Source of the DNA: ATZT02 sp038145175
Lineage (GTDB): Bacteria; Actinomycetota; Actinomycetes; S36-B12; UBA5976
NCBI GenBank assembly: GCA_038145175.1
Contig: JAYQPE010000001.1
Coordinates: 62,001-126,000, forward strand
Direction of reading: 5' to 3'
DNA: 64,000 nt
Within the stretch, counting starts at the first letter, position 1. The number at the start of each line of letters is the position of its first letter. Below the pieces are notes generated by a model, which was not told the origin of the DNA, searched no databases, and saw nothing but the letters and a program-made list of their open reading frames with translations. Shown piece by piece: positions 26,623-35,612 of the stretch. Both the position numbers and the translations under genes were made by a program.

Positions 26623-27858
26623 ATGTCAAACCAAAATTCTGTACAAACAGGAAATGAAGGTTCTTTACTAGATTCTTTTAAAGATTACATTGTAAGAGTG
26701 CGAGGTGGAGAGACTGGATCACTTCCAGCTCTTCTTGGTTTGGTAATTTTGGCCACGATTTTTGCAGTGGCGAATCCTATATTTTTAAAACCAATTAATT
26801 TTGCAAACCTTTTAACTCAAACTGCAACTGTGACAACTCTTGCTATGGGTTTAACATTTGTTTTATTACTAGGAGAAATTGATCTATCAGCAGGTGTTAC
26901 AGCTGGTCTATCTGCAGGATTCTTAGCCGTATCTATGTTTAATTACGGGGTTGCATGGCCAATTGCGGTTATCATCGCAATTCTTTTTGGAATGTTAGTT
27001 GGATTTTTAGTTGGACTTTTAGTTGCCAAAGTTGGTATACCCTCGTTCGTAGTAACGCTGGCAGCATTTTTAGCTTTTCAAGGTTTGCAATTAGTTGTTA
27101 TTGGACGTGGTGGATTAATAGGAATTGATGCACCACCGATTCTTGCAATTATGAATAAACCAATGCCATTAATTTTTGGTTGGATTTTATTAATCATAGT
27201 TTTTATTCTTTATGTTCTAACTTCTCTAATTTCAAGAAGACAAAGAAGTGCATCTGGTCAAGTTAGTAAACCCATCAGTATTTTAATTGCAAAGTCGTTA
27301 ACATTATTAGTAGTTGGTGCCGGAGTAGTCACTTTTTTGAATCAAGAACGTGGCGCAAATCCTGCTGTTACTTCTTTAAAAGGTGTGCCTTGGGTTGTGC
27401 CGATTGTTTTAATTCTTCTTGCAGCAGGAACTTTTGTTTTGAATAGAACCAAATTTGGTCGACATGTTTATGCAGTTGGTGGTAATGCTGAAGCGTCAAG
27501 ACGTGCAGGTATTCGAGTTGATCGAGTTCGAATTACTGTTTTTATGATTTCATCAACATTTGCAGGAATTGCTGGAATTTTGTTAGCCTCAAGACAAGCT
27601 TCAGTTGATGCTGCAGCTGGTCGTTCAATTGTGTTAAGTGCAATTGCTGCGGCAGTTGTTGGTGGCGTGAGTTTGTTTGGTGGTCGAGGAAGACTAAGTG
27701 ATGCAGTAATTGGTGGATTTGTTATTGCAATTATCGATAACGGCCTTGGTCTAATTGGACTTGCTTCGGGATTAAATTTGGCAGTTACAGGAGCTGTTTT
27801 ATTGTTAGCTGCGACAGCGGATGCTATTTCTAGAAGAAAATCTAGAGCTGGAAGTTAA
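26623..27858 (+). CDS. xylH: Xylose ABC transporter permease
   Basis: The 411-residue inner-membrane protein of the CUT2 (RbsC/XylH) permease family has about 10-12 hydrophobic helices. The family motifs GEIDLSAG near 85 and AVGGNAEASRRAGI near 285 are present, the latter the cytoplasmic coupling segment that contacts the ATPase. GGRGRLSDAVIGG lies near the end. A central loop of about 20 polar residues (SRRQRSASGQVSK) separates the halves. It is coupled to xylG and followed after 24 bases by the epimerase gene. Confidence 0.93.
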   Translation: MSNQNSVQTGNEGSLLDSFKDYIVRVRGGETGSLPALLGLVILATIFAVANPIFLKPINFANLLTQTATVTTLAMGLTFVLLLGEIDLSAGVTAGLSAGFLAVSMFNYGVAWPIAVIIAILFGMLVGFLVGLLVAKVGIPSFVVTLAAFLAFQGLQLVVIGRGGLIGIDAPPILAIMNKPMPLIFGWILLIIVFILYVLTSLISRRQRSASGQVSKPISILIAKSLTLLVVGAGVVTFLNQERGANPAVTSLKGVPWVVPIVLILLAAGTFVLNRTKFGRHVYAVGGNAEASRRAGIRVDRVRITVFMISSTFAGIAGILLASRQASVDAAAGRSIVLSAIAAAVVGGVSLFGGRGRLSDAVIGGFVIAIIDNGLGLIGLASGLNLAVTGAVLLLAATADAISRRKSRAGS

Positions 27859-27882
27859 AAAGTTTTTCAATAATACTTTTTA

Positions 27883-28683
27883 ATGACAATTTCCATAGTT
27901 CAAGGGGACAATCGTTTAGTAATTGACCCAAATCAAGGTGGCCAAGTTTTAGAGTGTCACATTGGAAAATATCAAATAATTGCTTCAAAAACTGACAACC
28001 CGTTAGTTGGGGGTTGGTATTTAATGGCCCCTTGGGCGGGAAGATTAGAAAATAATCAAATTACATTTAAGAACGCAAATTATCCTCAAAATATAAATTT
28101 TCAAAATTGGGCAATCCATGGAACTGTTGCTTTTGAAAAAGGTCAAGTTCTTAATCAACAAACTGATTCTGTTGAAATACTTCATCATTCAAATGAAAAT
28201 TGGCCAGTAAAAGCAACGATAAAACAAAAGTGGTTTGTTTCAAATAAATTCATTCGCTGTAGTGCATCAATAGACGTAGATAAAGAGTTTCCTGCTCAAT
28301 TAGGTTGGCATCCATGGTTTAAAAGAGAGATTGGAAATGGAAAAAATGCTAAATATGCGATTGAAGCTATCTCTCAATACATTAGAACTAAAGATTTTGT
28401 GACTTTAAATCAGACAAAAGATATTGGCACACCACCATTTGATGATGCATTTGATGTTCCAAGTGGTAAGGGCTTTATTGAATGGTCAAATGCATTAAGG
28501 CTTGATTTTAAATTCGATCATCAAACTTTTGTTATTTATGATGAGCCAGAAGATTCATTCTGTATAGAACCTCAAACAGGACCTCCGAATGCGACAAACT
28601 TTGGATTATCAATCGCCACACCAGAGGTTCCATTAAAAGCAAGTGTTAAATGGGACATAACTCATTTTCGTGAGGAAAATTAA
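27883..28683 (+). CDS. Aldose 1-epimerase family protein
   Basis: The 266-residue protein is a galactose-mutarotase-like beta-sandwich. Conserved residues are visible in HGTVAFE (first His near 82), LGWHPWF (second His near 145) and the catalytic Glu in IEPQTGPPNA near 228. Such enzymes interconvert alpha and beta anomers of sugars. Directly behind the xylose transporter it probably supplies the xylose anomer needed by XylA, although epimerases of this family often act on several sugars. It is the last gene of the xylose cluster. Confidence 0.85.
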   Translation: MTISIVQGDNRLVIDPNQGGQVLECHIGKYQIIASKTDNPLVGGWYLMAPWAGRLENNQITFKNANYPQNINFQNWAIHGTVAFEKGQVLNQQTDSVEILHHSNENWPVKATIKQKWFVSNKFIRCSASIDVDKEFPAQLGWHPWFKREIGNGKNAKYAIEAISQYIRTKDFVTLNQTKDIGTPPFDDAFDVPSGKGFIEWSNALRLDFKFDHQTFVIYDEPEDSFCIEPQTGPPNATNFGLSIATPEVPLKASVKWDITHFREEN

Positions 28684-28767
28684 AGAAAAATGACAAATTC
28701 TAGTACTCAATTACAATAACTAAAGATGCCAGCATCAAGATTGTTCGAAAGTTGGAGGTGAATTTTA

Positions 28768-30672
28768 GTGGGTCTATTAAATTCGATAAATTCTCCACAA
28801 GATTTAAAGAAACTTAATTCATCACAACTTCCGATTCTTGCCCGAGAAATTCGAGAGTTTTTAATATCTAAAGTTTCAAAAACAGGAGGGCACCTTGGTC
28901 CAAATCTTGGTGTTGTGGAACTAACAATTGCCCTACATCGTGTTTTTGATTCCCCAAAAGATGCCATTATCTGGGATACAGGTCATCAATCTTATGTTCA
29001 TAAAATGTTTACCGGAAGATTAGATAAATTTAGCGAATTAAGAAAAAAAGATGGAATATCTGGTTATCCATCGCGAGCAGAATCTGAACATGATTTTGTA
29101 GAAAACTCACATGCCTCAACGGCCTTATCTTGGGCAGATGGTCTAGCCAGAGCATTCGAACAAACTGGTGAATTAAAAGATCGACATGTTGTAGCAGTTG
29201 TTGGAGATGGATCCCTTACAGGTGGTATGAGCTGGGAAGCTTTAAATAATATTGCGTCACAAAAACATAGACCACTTGTAATTGTGGTAAATGACAATGG
29301 AAGATCTTATTCACCAACAATTGGTGGTTTATCAGAACATTTAGCTGCGTTAAGAACAAATGAAACTTATGAAAGAGTTTTAGATTGGGGTAAAGAAACT
29401 TTACTTCGATCCCCAATCGGAAGACCTGTATTTGAAGCATTACATGGCATGAAAAAAGGAATAAAAGACGTTTTTGCTCCGCAAGGTTTATTTGAAGATT
29501 TAGGTTTGAAATATATCGGTCCAGTAAATGGTCATGATGAAGATTTAATTGAAAATGCTTTGCAATATGCAAAAAGATTTCATGGTCCAGTTATGGTGCA
29601 CGTCATTACCGAAAAAGGTAAAGGTTATGCACCAGCTTTAGAAGATGAAGCTGAGAAATTTCATGCTACAGGAGTAATTGACCCTGCTACGGGCAAACCA
29701 GTTAGTGCAAGTTCTACAACGTGGACAAGTGTTTTTAGTGATGAATTAGTTGCAATTGGTAAAGAAAGAAAAGACATTGTTGCAATAACAGCAGCAATGC
29801 TTGGCCCTACTGGGTTAGATAAATTTGCAAAAGAATTTCCAGACAGAATTTATGATGTGGGAATTGCTGAGCAACATGCCACAACTTCAGCAGCTGGAAT
29901 GGCACTTGGTGGTCTACATCCAGTTGTTGCAATCTATGCCACATTTCTAAATCGAGCATTTGATCAATTACTGCTTGATGTGGCACTGCATAAAGCAGGA
30001 GTCACTTTTGTTTTGGATAGAGCAGGAATAACAGGAGATGACGGGGCAAGTCATAACGGCATGTGGGATTTGTCAATTTTGCAAGTAGTACCAAATTTGA
30101 TGCTTGCAGCCCCAAGAGATGCTCAAACTTTAAGAGAACTTTTAAGAGAATCAGTAGTAGTTAAAGATCGACCAACTGTAATTAGATTTCCCAAAGGCGC
30201 CATAGTTTCACCAGTTAATGTCCAAGAACGAATTGAAGGCATCGAAATCTTAAATAAAAATGGGGAAGAAGATGTTCTAGTTATCTCAATTGGGGCAATG
30301 GCACATTTAGCTAATGAAGTGGCGCAAAGATTGATCGATCAAGGTTTAGGCGTGACAGTGGTTGATCCAAGATGGATAAAACCTTTACCAAATTATCTTG
30401 CGAATTTAGGAGCAAGACATCGATTAGTTGCAGTAATTGAAGATAACTCAAGATCAGGTGGAACAGCCTCTAGTATTTCGCAATTCTTAAGAGATCGAAA
30501 CATTTATACTCCACAAAGAGATTTTGGTATACCTGAAAAATTCTTGGATCATGCTTCAAGAGCACAAGTTCTAAATGAAATAGGTTTAACAGCTCAAGAT
30601 ATATCAAGAGACATCATCGAAGCAATGGCAAGACTTGATGAAGCTATTACCGAGAAAATAAAAAAGAATTAA
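28768..30672 (+). CDS. dxs: 1-deoxy-D-xylulose-5-phosphate synthase
   Basis: The 634-residue thiamine-diphosphate enzyme joins pyruvate and glyceraldehyde 3-phosphate, the first step of the MEP isoprenoid pathway. The TPP-binding motif GDGSLTGGMSWEALNN is near 150. The active-site His regions are GHQSYVHK near 76 and DRAGITGDDGASH near 420. Length is normal. The GTG start has GGAGGTG 7 bases upstream, one of the strongest ribosome binding sites in the window. Its stop overlaps the stop of the opposing iron permease gene by 4 bases. Confidence 0.97.
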   Translation: MGLLNSINSPQDLKKLNSSQLPILAREIREFLISKVSKTGGHLGPNLGVVELTIALHRVFDSPKDAIIWDTGHQSYVHKMFTGRLDKFSELRKKDGISGYPSRAESEHDFVENSHASTALSWADGLARAFEQTGELKDRHVVAVVGDGSLTGGMSWEALNNIASQKHRPLVIVVNDNGRSYSPTIGGLSEHLAALRTNETYERVLDWGKETLLRSPIGRPVFEALHGMKKGIKDVFAPQGLFEDLGLKYIGPVNGHDEDLIENALQYAKRFHGPVMVHVITEKGKGYAPALEDEAEKFHATGVIDPATGKPVSASSTTWTSVFSDELVAIGKERKDIVAITAAMLGPTGLDKFAKEFPDRIYDVGIAEQHATTSAAGMALGGLHPVVAIYATFLNRAFDQLLLDVALHKAGVTFVLDRAGITGDDGASHNGMWDLSILQVVPNLMLAAPRDAQTLRELLRESVVVKDRPTVIRFPKGAIVSPVNVQERIEGIEILNKNGEEDVLVISIGAMAHLANEVAQRLIDQGLGVTVVDPRWIKPLPNYLANLGARHRLVAVIEDNSRSGGTASSISQFLRDRNIYTPQRDFGIPEKFLDHASRAQVLNEIGLTAQDISRDIIEAMARLDEAITEKIKKN

Positions 30673-31502
30673 CTTACTTTAACTTCTTGCTTTGTAACTG
30701 TTGATTTTTTATTTGGTTTGAGGAAGAAATATCCCACAACAAGTATGTAGGCAATATAGGCATAAACTTCAACCCATGACATTGATGTTCTAAGGCTTAA
30801 TAAACCTCTAAACATGGTTGCTACAAATCCATTTGGATCTAAAGTCCCAGAAATATCGTAAGCAATTGAATTTAATCCAGGTAGCCAACCTAATTCTTGA
30901 AACTCATGAATTCCATATGTCAAAACACCTGCAGCTACAACCATTAAAAGTATTCCAGTTGTTTTGAAAAAGAATGACAAATTCAATTTAATTGCCCCTA
31001 AGTAAATTAGGTAACCTAAAAATATAGACATTGCTATTCCTGTGAAGCCACCAACTAAAGTAGGAAGGCTTCCAGAATTTTGAGCTGTTGCCCATAAAAA
31101 TATTGCAGTCTCCACGCCTTCACGTGCAACTGCTGCAAAAGAAAGAACAGTCAACCCAAAGGCTCCACCAGAAATCAACGCATTGTCAATTTGATTTCTT
31201 AAATCCTTTGCCAATCCTTTTGAAGCTGTTCTCATCCAAAAAATCATTCCAGTCACAAATCCAACTGCTACAAAACTCATGGTTCCTGCGAAGAATTTCT
31301 CTGCAAATTCAGACAAAGATTCAGAAGTTAAACCAACAGCAACGCCGACAACCAAGGAAAAGATTGTTGCTGAAATTACACCAATCCAGATGCTTCGGAT
31401 TCTGCTTTTAAGATCAATTTTTACAAGGTAGGCAATCAAAATGCCAACAATTAAAGATGCCTCTAAACCTTCACGAAGACCAATCAGTAAGCCAGCTAGC
31501 AC
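30669..31502 (-). CDS. efeU: FTR1-family iron permease (EfeU-like)
   Basis: The 277-residue membrane protein has seven predicted helices. Both iron-binding REGxE motifs of the family are present, REGLEAS near residue 9 and REGVETA near 128. FTR1/EfeU proteins import ferrous or ferric iron across the cytoplasmic membrane. In other bacteria they work with EfeO and the DyP-type peroxidase EfeB; neither gene is adjacent here. The GTG start is chosen because the family begins with the LIGLREGLE helix. Confidence 0.88.
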   Translation of the reverse strand: MLAGLLIGLREGLEASLIVGILIAYLVKIDLKSRIRSIWIGVISATIFSLVVGVAVGLTSESLSEFAEKFFAGTMSFVAVGFVTGMIFWMRTASKGLAKDLRNQIDNALISGGAFGLTVLSFAAVAREGVETAIFLWATAQNSGSLPTLVGGFTGIAMSIFLGYLIYLGAIKLNLSFFFKTTGILLMVVAAGVLTYGIHEFQELGWLPGLNSIAYDISGTLDPNGFVATMFRGLLSLRTSMSWVEVYAYIAYILVVGYFFLKPNKKSTVTKQEVKVS

Positions 31503-31534
31503 GAAATCCCTTTAGGTTGAAGTTACTTTCAAAC

Positions 31535-32791
31535 CTAGGCCATAGTTTCGAATTCGTCAACCCCAGGGTTGTCTAATACTTGCTGGGCTAATTTTGCCAA
31601 TATTTGAGCCTGCCAGGGCCTGGCTCCATTCTCGATAAGCCAGTCACACGTACTTTCCTCACGATTTGTAGGTACTAACCAGCACCACTTTCTCACGATT
31701 TCTGGAGCGCAAATATTTTCAACTGGGATTGCTAATTCTTCTGATTTTTTGGCGAGGTGGCTTTTTAACATTTTTAATCTCTTGAAAGCTTCAGGATTTT
31801 TTTGCTCCCAAGATTTGGGTAGGGGAATACCATCAGAATTACTTGTTTTTACGGGCCAATTACTTGAGTCTTGCGCTAATGAGAATTGAAGGGAATCAAA
31901 CCAAATTTGTGAATATTGAGAACTAGATCTATGTTTTATAGTTTTTAATTCACTTAGCTCTAAAACACTTTTAGGTTTTGTTAAAGCTATTTCAATGATG
32001 CTTGCGTCATTTAAAACTCTTCCGGGTGCTGTGTCTATTTCTTTAGCTAGTTCATCTCTTTTAACCCAAAGATTTTTTACAATTAAGTTATCTAAGCCAG
32101 ATTTAATATCATGCATTCCTGATGTTCTACGCCAAGGATCTTTCTTTAATTCATTTGGTTTCCATGAACATAAATACTTAAATTCATCTTCGGCAAATTT
32201 TAACTTATTAGATTCAATTAATTTATTTTTCAAAGTTTTCATTAATTGGTGTAAAAATTCAACATCTAAGGCAGCATAATTTAACCAATCTTGTTCCAAT
32301 GGCCTAATTGACCAATTGACTGCCGAATGCTCTTTATCTAACGTTATTGCTAATTCATCCTCTAATAATCCTGCAAGTCCAACTTTAGGAAGAGAAAGCA
32401 ATCTTGCAGCAAGTTCAGTGTCGAATAATTCATTTGGAATAAGACCTAATTCAAGCAAGCAAGGTAAATCTTGAGTTGCAGCATGCAAAATCCAAGGTTT
32501 TGATGAAAACAGTCTTTGTAAAATAGTCAAATCACTTAAATTAATAGGATCAATCAAATAAATATCTGATTTTTCAGTTGCCACTTGAATTAAATAAGCT
32601 TTATTGAAATATCTAAACCCTGAGGCACGTTCAGTGTCAATAGCAAAAAAATCATTTTCTTCATTTAATTTGTTACACATTTCAATTAATTGATTATCTG
32701 TTTCGATTAAATGAAATTTACGGATTGGTTTTGTGATGTGAGTTAGAAAGTCATTTTCCTCAAGAGCGATCTCTTCTAAGGATTTAGACAT
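31535..32791 (-). CDS. Ribonuclease D-like 3'-5' exonuclease with HRDC domain
   Basis: The 418-residue protein has an N-terminal DEDD exonuclease domain (about 25-200). The first two acidic residues are in FAIDTERA and the Tyr-x3-Asp of DEDDy enzymes is in YAALDVEF near 175. An HRDC helical domain follows at about 220-300. The family trims RNA 3' ends, and the M. tuberculosis homologue (Rv2681) has the same neighbours, dxs and DUF3000. Length is in the usual range. It precedes the FTR1 gene on the same strand by 32 bases. RNase D activity is expected but the substrate is not known. Confidence 0.85.
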   Translation of the reverse strand: MSKSLEEIALEENDFLTHITKPIRKFHLIETDNQLIEMCNKLNEENDFFAIDTERASGFRYFNKAYLIQVATEKSDIYLIDPINLSDLTILQRLFSSKPWILHAATQDLPCLLELGLIPNELFDTELAARLLSLPKVGLAGLLEDELAITLDKEHSAVNWSIRPLEQDWLNYAALDVEFLHQLMKTLKNKLIESNKLKFAEDEFKYLCSWKPNELKKDPWRRTSGMHDIKSGLDNLIVKNLWVKRDELAKEIDTAPGRVLNDASIIEIALTKPKSVLELSELKTIKHRSSSQYSQIWFDSLQFSLAQDSSNWPVKTSNSDGIPLPKSWEQKNPEAFKRLKMLKSHLAKKSEELAIPVENICAPEIVRKWCWLVPTNREESTCDWLIENGARPWQAQILAKLAQQVLDNPGVDEFETMA

Positions 32792-32816
32792 ATATGACTA
32801 ATACTATTGAAAACTA

Positions 32817-33368
32817 TTAATGAGTTTTCTTAATTCTGGCCATTCCAGGAGGTAATGGTTGTAATCCAGCAGCTTGACAAAGTAAATCTGCCCAGGCAGC
32901 TACGTGTAAACCTAAGTTTTCTTTAACGGTCCAAGATGCTCTTATTTCAATGGTCCCAGGAAGTGGGTGATTATCTAAATCTCCATAAGATTCAGATGAA
33001 GTTCTGGTTACGGTGCCCGATAGGGCGGATGCTTCAACATTTCTATCTTTCAAACAATCCAAAAGCCAAGTCCAACCAACTTGAGTTAAAAGCGGATCTT
33101 GTGCTAAATCAGGTTCGATCCTGGCCTTGGTAAAAGTTACTAATCGAATATTTCCTTGCCAGGTTTCAACAAAATCTGGATCATAAAGTAAAACTAAGCG
33201 GCCATTACTTAAATCATCTTCACCTTCAAGAACTTCAGCTGCAACTGCCAGTGAATATGGTGCAAGTCTTAAGGGCGCTGGCACTTCCTCCGTTGTTACC
33301 TCAGGTCTTAAAGGTGAACGACGAACCTCTTCAACTAATTGATTGAAGTGGGAATTTTGATCTTTCAC
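32817..33368 (-). CDS. DUF3000 protein
   Basis: The 183-residue actinobacterial protein of unknown function has the family segments PEVTTEEVPAPLRLAPYS and WDLDCL-like WLLDCL, a TVTRTSSESYG stretch, and a C-terminal WADLLCQAAGLQPLPPG. It is soluble with no signal peptide. It starts at GTG. The RNase D-like gene follows it on the same strand after 25 bases, as in M. tuberculosis Rv2680-Rv2681, which suggests one operon. The upstream neighbour in many actinobacteria is the heme gene group, absent here. Confidence 0.83.
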   Translation of the reverse strand: MKDQNSHFNQLVEEVRRSPLRPEVTTEEVPAPLRLAPYSLAVAAEVLEGEDDLSNGRLVLLYDPDFVETWQGNIRLVTFTKARIEPDLAQDPLLTQVGWTWLLDCLKDRNVEASALSGTVTRTSSESYGDLDNHPLPGTIEIRASWTVKENLGLHVAAWADLLCQAAGLQPLPPGMARIKKTH

Positions 33369-33429
33369 AACCTTAACTTTAGGTGTTACAGAAGTTACAG
33401 ATGTGATGCAACGCCGAAACTAGAATCAG

Positions 33430-33858
33430 CTAGTTGGTTTTAAGACAAACAGCATTAATGCAATATCGAAGATCAGTGGGGGTTGAAAAACCTTCACCTT
33501 CAAACACGTGTCCCAAATGTGATCCACAAGTTGCACACCTTACTTCAGTTCTTTTCATTCCTAATGAAAAATCATCTATTTCAATTATTGATTCTTTTGC
33601 TAAAGGTGACCAAAAAGATGGCCAACCACAGTTTGATTCAAATTTTTCATTCGAAGTAAATAACTTGGCATTGCATCCTCTGCAGTGATAAGTAATGTCA
33701 TTACCTTTTTCGATCTGCCCACTCCACGCAGGTTCAGTACCAGCTTTTCTTAAAACGTAATATTCAAAATCAGTTAATTGTTTTTTCCATTCTTCCTCAG
33801 ATTTAACTACAGAATATTTTTCACCATTTGGTTTTGTCTCAGAAATTTCTTCACTCAT
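33430..33858 (-). CDS. msrB: Peptide-methionine (R)-S-oxide reductase
   Basis: The 142-residue enzyme repairs oxidised methionine in proteins, acting on the R-sulfoxide. Two CxxC pairs, CRGC and CATC, bind zinc. The nucleophilic Cys is in RYCIN near 135, in the conserved GEGFSTPTDLRYC stretch. GWPSFW and HLGHVF are the other MsrB signatures. Length is normal for a stand-alone MsrB. It ends 61 bases before the DUF3000 start and begins 2 bases after the RibD-like gene. Confidence 0.95.
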   Translation of the reverse strand: MSEEISETKPNGEKYSVVKSEEEWKKQLTDFEYYVLRKAGTEPAWSGQIEKGNDITYHCRGCNAKLFTSNEKFESNCGWPSFWSPLAKESIIEIDDFSLGMKRTEVRCATCGSHLGHVFEGEGFSTPTDLRYCINAVCLKTN

Positions 33859-33860
33859 AA

Positions 33861-34607
33861 TTACAACCTATGCCCATTGACTAGATAGCGCAACAAAAGT
33901 GTTTTTTCATGTTGAATAATTTGAATTGGCTTTAGATTCACAACAGGTTTTAAAAGCATACCTTGAGCAATTTTTAAAGGATCTTTTAAATGAGAAAGTT
34001 TAACTTGCACAGTAAAATCTAATTCATCAATCAAATTACTTTGAAACATTGAATTTAAAAGCGTAGGTCCTCCTTCACAAAGTATGCGTGTAAAGGATCT
34101 TTGGATTAGATCTTTTTTGACTGCTTTTAAATCTACTTGATTTTTTCCACAGAAAACAATTTCTGCCAAATCATTAAAATTTCCTATTTTCGATTGGTTT
34201 TCTTTGTGGGTATAAATTAAGGGAGCTAAATTATCTTTCCAATTAATAAAAAAATCTTTTTCAATGCTCAAATTATTAGAAATAACAGCTAGGCGAGGAA
34301 TATCTTTAAGTTTTAATTTCTTTCTTAAATTTTTATTTTGTTCACTTATTTTTATATCTTGATATTTGTTAGTTTTGACTGTTTTTGCTCCCACAATTAT
34401 CACATCTGATAGTTGGCGAAGTGTTCTAAAGACTGATTTATCAATATCGTTGGTAATTAATTCTGTTGAACCAAGTAAATCTTGAACTGATCCGTCCAGG
34501 GTTTGAACCATATTGGCTCTGATCCAGGGTTTTTCAGGCCAGGAATAGAGGCTGGGTAAAAGGGATAAATCTAATATTTTTTCTGGCTGAGGGATGATTC
34601 TTAACAT
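33861..34607 (-). CDS. RibD C-terminal-like pyrimidine reductase family protein
   Basis: The 248-residue protein has the DHFR-like fold of RibD reductase domains: RANMVQTLDGSV near 30, VIIVGAKTV near 72 for the nucleotide, and LCEGGPTLLNSMF near 175. No deaminase domain is present. The M. tuberculosis homologue Rv2671 occupies the same place near msrB and can replace dihydrofolate reductase, so this may be a riboflavin or folate reductase; which is not readable. It overlaps no gene and precedes msrB by 2 bases. Confidence 0.82.
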   Translation of the reverse strand: MLRIIPQPEKILDLSLLPSLYSWPEKPWIRANMVQTLDGSVQDLLGSTELITNDIDKSVFRTLRQLSDVIIVGAKTVKTNKYQDIKISEQNKNLRKKLKLKDIPRLAVISNNLSIEKDFFINWKDNLAPLIYTHKENQSKIGNFNDLAEIVFCGKNQVDLKAVKKDLIQRSFTRILCEGGPTLLNSMFQSNLIDELDFTVQVKLSHLKDPLKIAQGMLLKPVVNLKPIQIIQHEKTLLLRYLVNGHRL

Positions 34608-34696
34608 ACTTAGACATAAATCTACTTCACAATTTCTGTTCCAAAGTAGGTGTTGCAGGTAAAAAAACCCTAAGCCACCGGAGTAACATTGGTAAC

Positions 34697-35548
34697 ATGA
34701 TTAAAACCAGTAGATCGATCTTTTCCGTTTTTATAAGTGCTTTGTTACTTGTAAGCCTTACTGCGACAAGTCAAGCATCCACTAAGTTGAACAAGAGTCA
34801 ACAAGCCAAAGTGGAAAGAGTTTTCAAAGCTTTAGCGTCAAGTAATCCAGATACGATTAACTCTGCCAGAAAGAATGTAGCCGGATCTGCAGATTTAGCA
34901 CTTTCAATTGTTCAGAATTATTTTTCTACTGAAAAATACTTTCGATCCATTGATCAAGTTGGAAGACCACTTGGCAATGTTCCAGCAAATTCTGCCGCCG
35001 GAACTGCCAAAATTTCAAATGGGAAAGTTTCATTAACTACTACAGTTCCGGGTTTTTCAGGAACCTACACACATTTTAAATTTAATAAACAAGGAAAAAT
35101 CACTTCTTGGTCAATCAAATCTGATGGTGGATCAAAAATATCCATAAGTTCTAGAATTAAAGAACTTCCCAAAGTTACTTGGCAATATGCCAATGACATC
35201 AAAGCTGTTTATTGGGGTAAGGGTGTGCAAATGGATTCTGGCACCATTTACCAAGATTCATTAAACAGATGGATTGTGCAACTTTCTGTTACTAATGTGG
35301 CTGGTGGGAATAACACTAAATCTTTGATCACCACAACGGGAAAATATCAATCACCAGATAAAAAACTCTATTCAACAACTTCTACACCAGCAGGTTGCTT
35401 TGGAACTGGGCAAACAATCTATTTCACTGCAACAATTCCTGCAGGTTCTGTGATCAGCTCTGGTGTCAAAGGCATTTTGGAAGTGCCCATGAGTAATGGT
35501 TGTGAGGCAGATGACTCAAATCGCCTCGAAGTGACAATTAAGCCTTAA
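34697..35548 (+). CDS. Secreted protein of unknown function
   Basis: The 283-residue product has a signal peptide (basic MIKTSR, hydrophobic to about 22, cleavage after SQA near 27). Residues 28-75 are a helical region that begins KLNKSQQAKVERVFKAL. The rest is Ser/Thr/Gly-rich and beta-like, with Cys in AGCFG near 234 and NGCEAD near 268 that could pair. I recognise no family. It starts the accessory block of exported proteins. Base use is like its neighbours. An extracellular function is all that can be supported. Confidence 0.65.
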   Translation: MIKTSRSIFSVFISALLLVSLTATSQASTKLNKSQQAKVERVFKALASSNPDTINSARKNVAGSADLALSIVQNYFSTEKYFRSIDQVGRPLGNVPANSAAGTAKISNGKVSLTTTVPGFSGTYTHFKFNKQGKITSWSIKSDGGSKISISSRIKELPKVTWQYANDIKAVYWGKGVQMDSGTIYQDSLNRWIVQLSVTNVAGGNNTKSLITTTGKYQSPDKKLYSTTSTPAGCFGTGQTIYFTATIPAGSVISSGVKGILEVPMSNGCEADDSNRLEVTIKP

Positions 35549-35612
35549 GTTTTACCCAACCGGTGAGCCTTAAAGACTCACAAACGCTGAGGACTTGGTA
35601 AGGTCTATAGGT

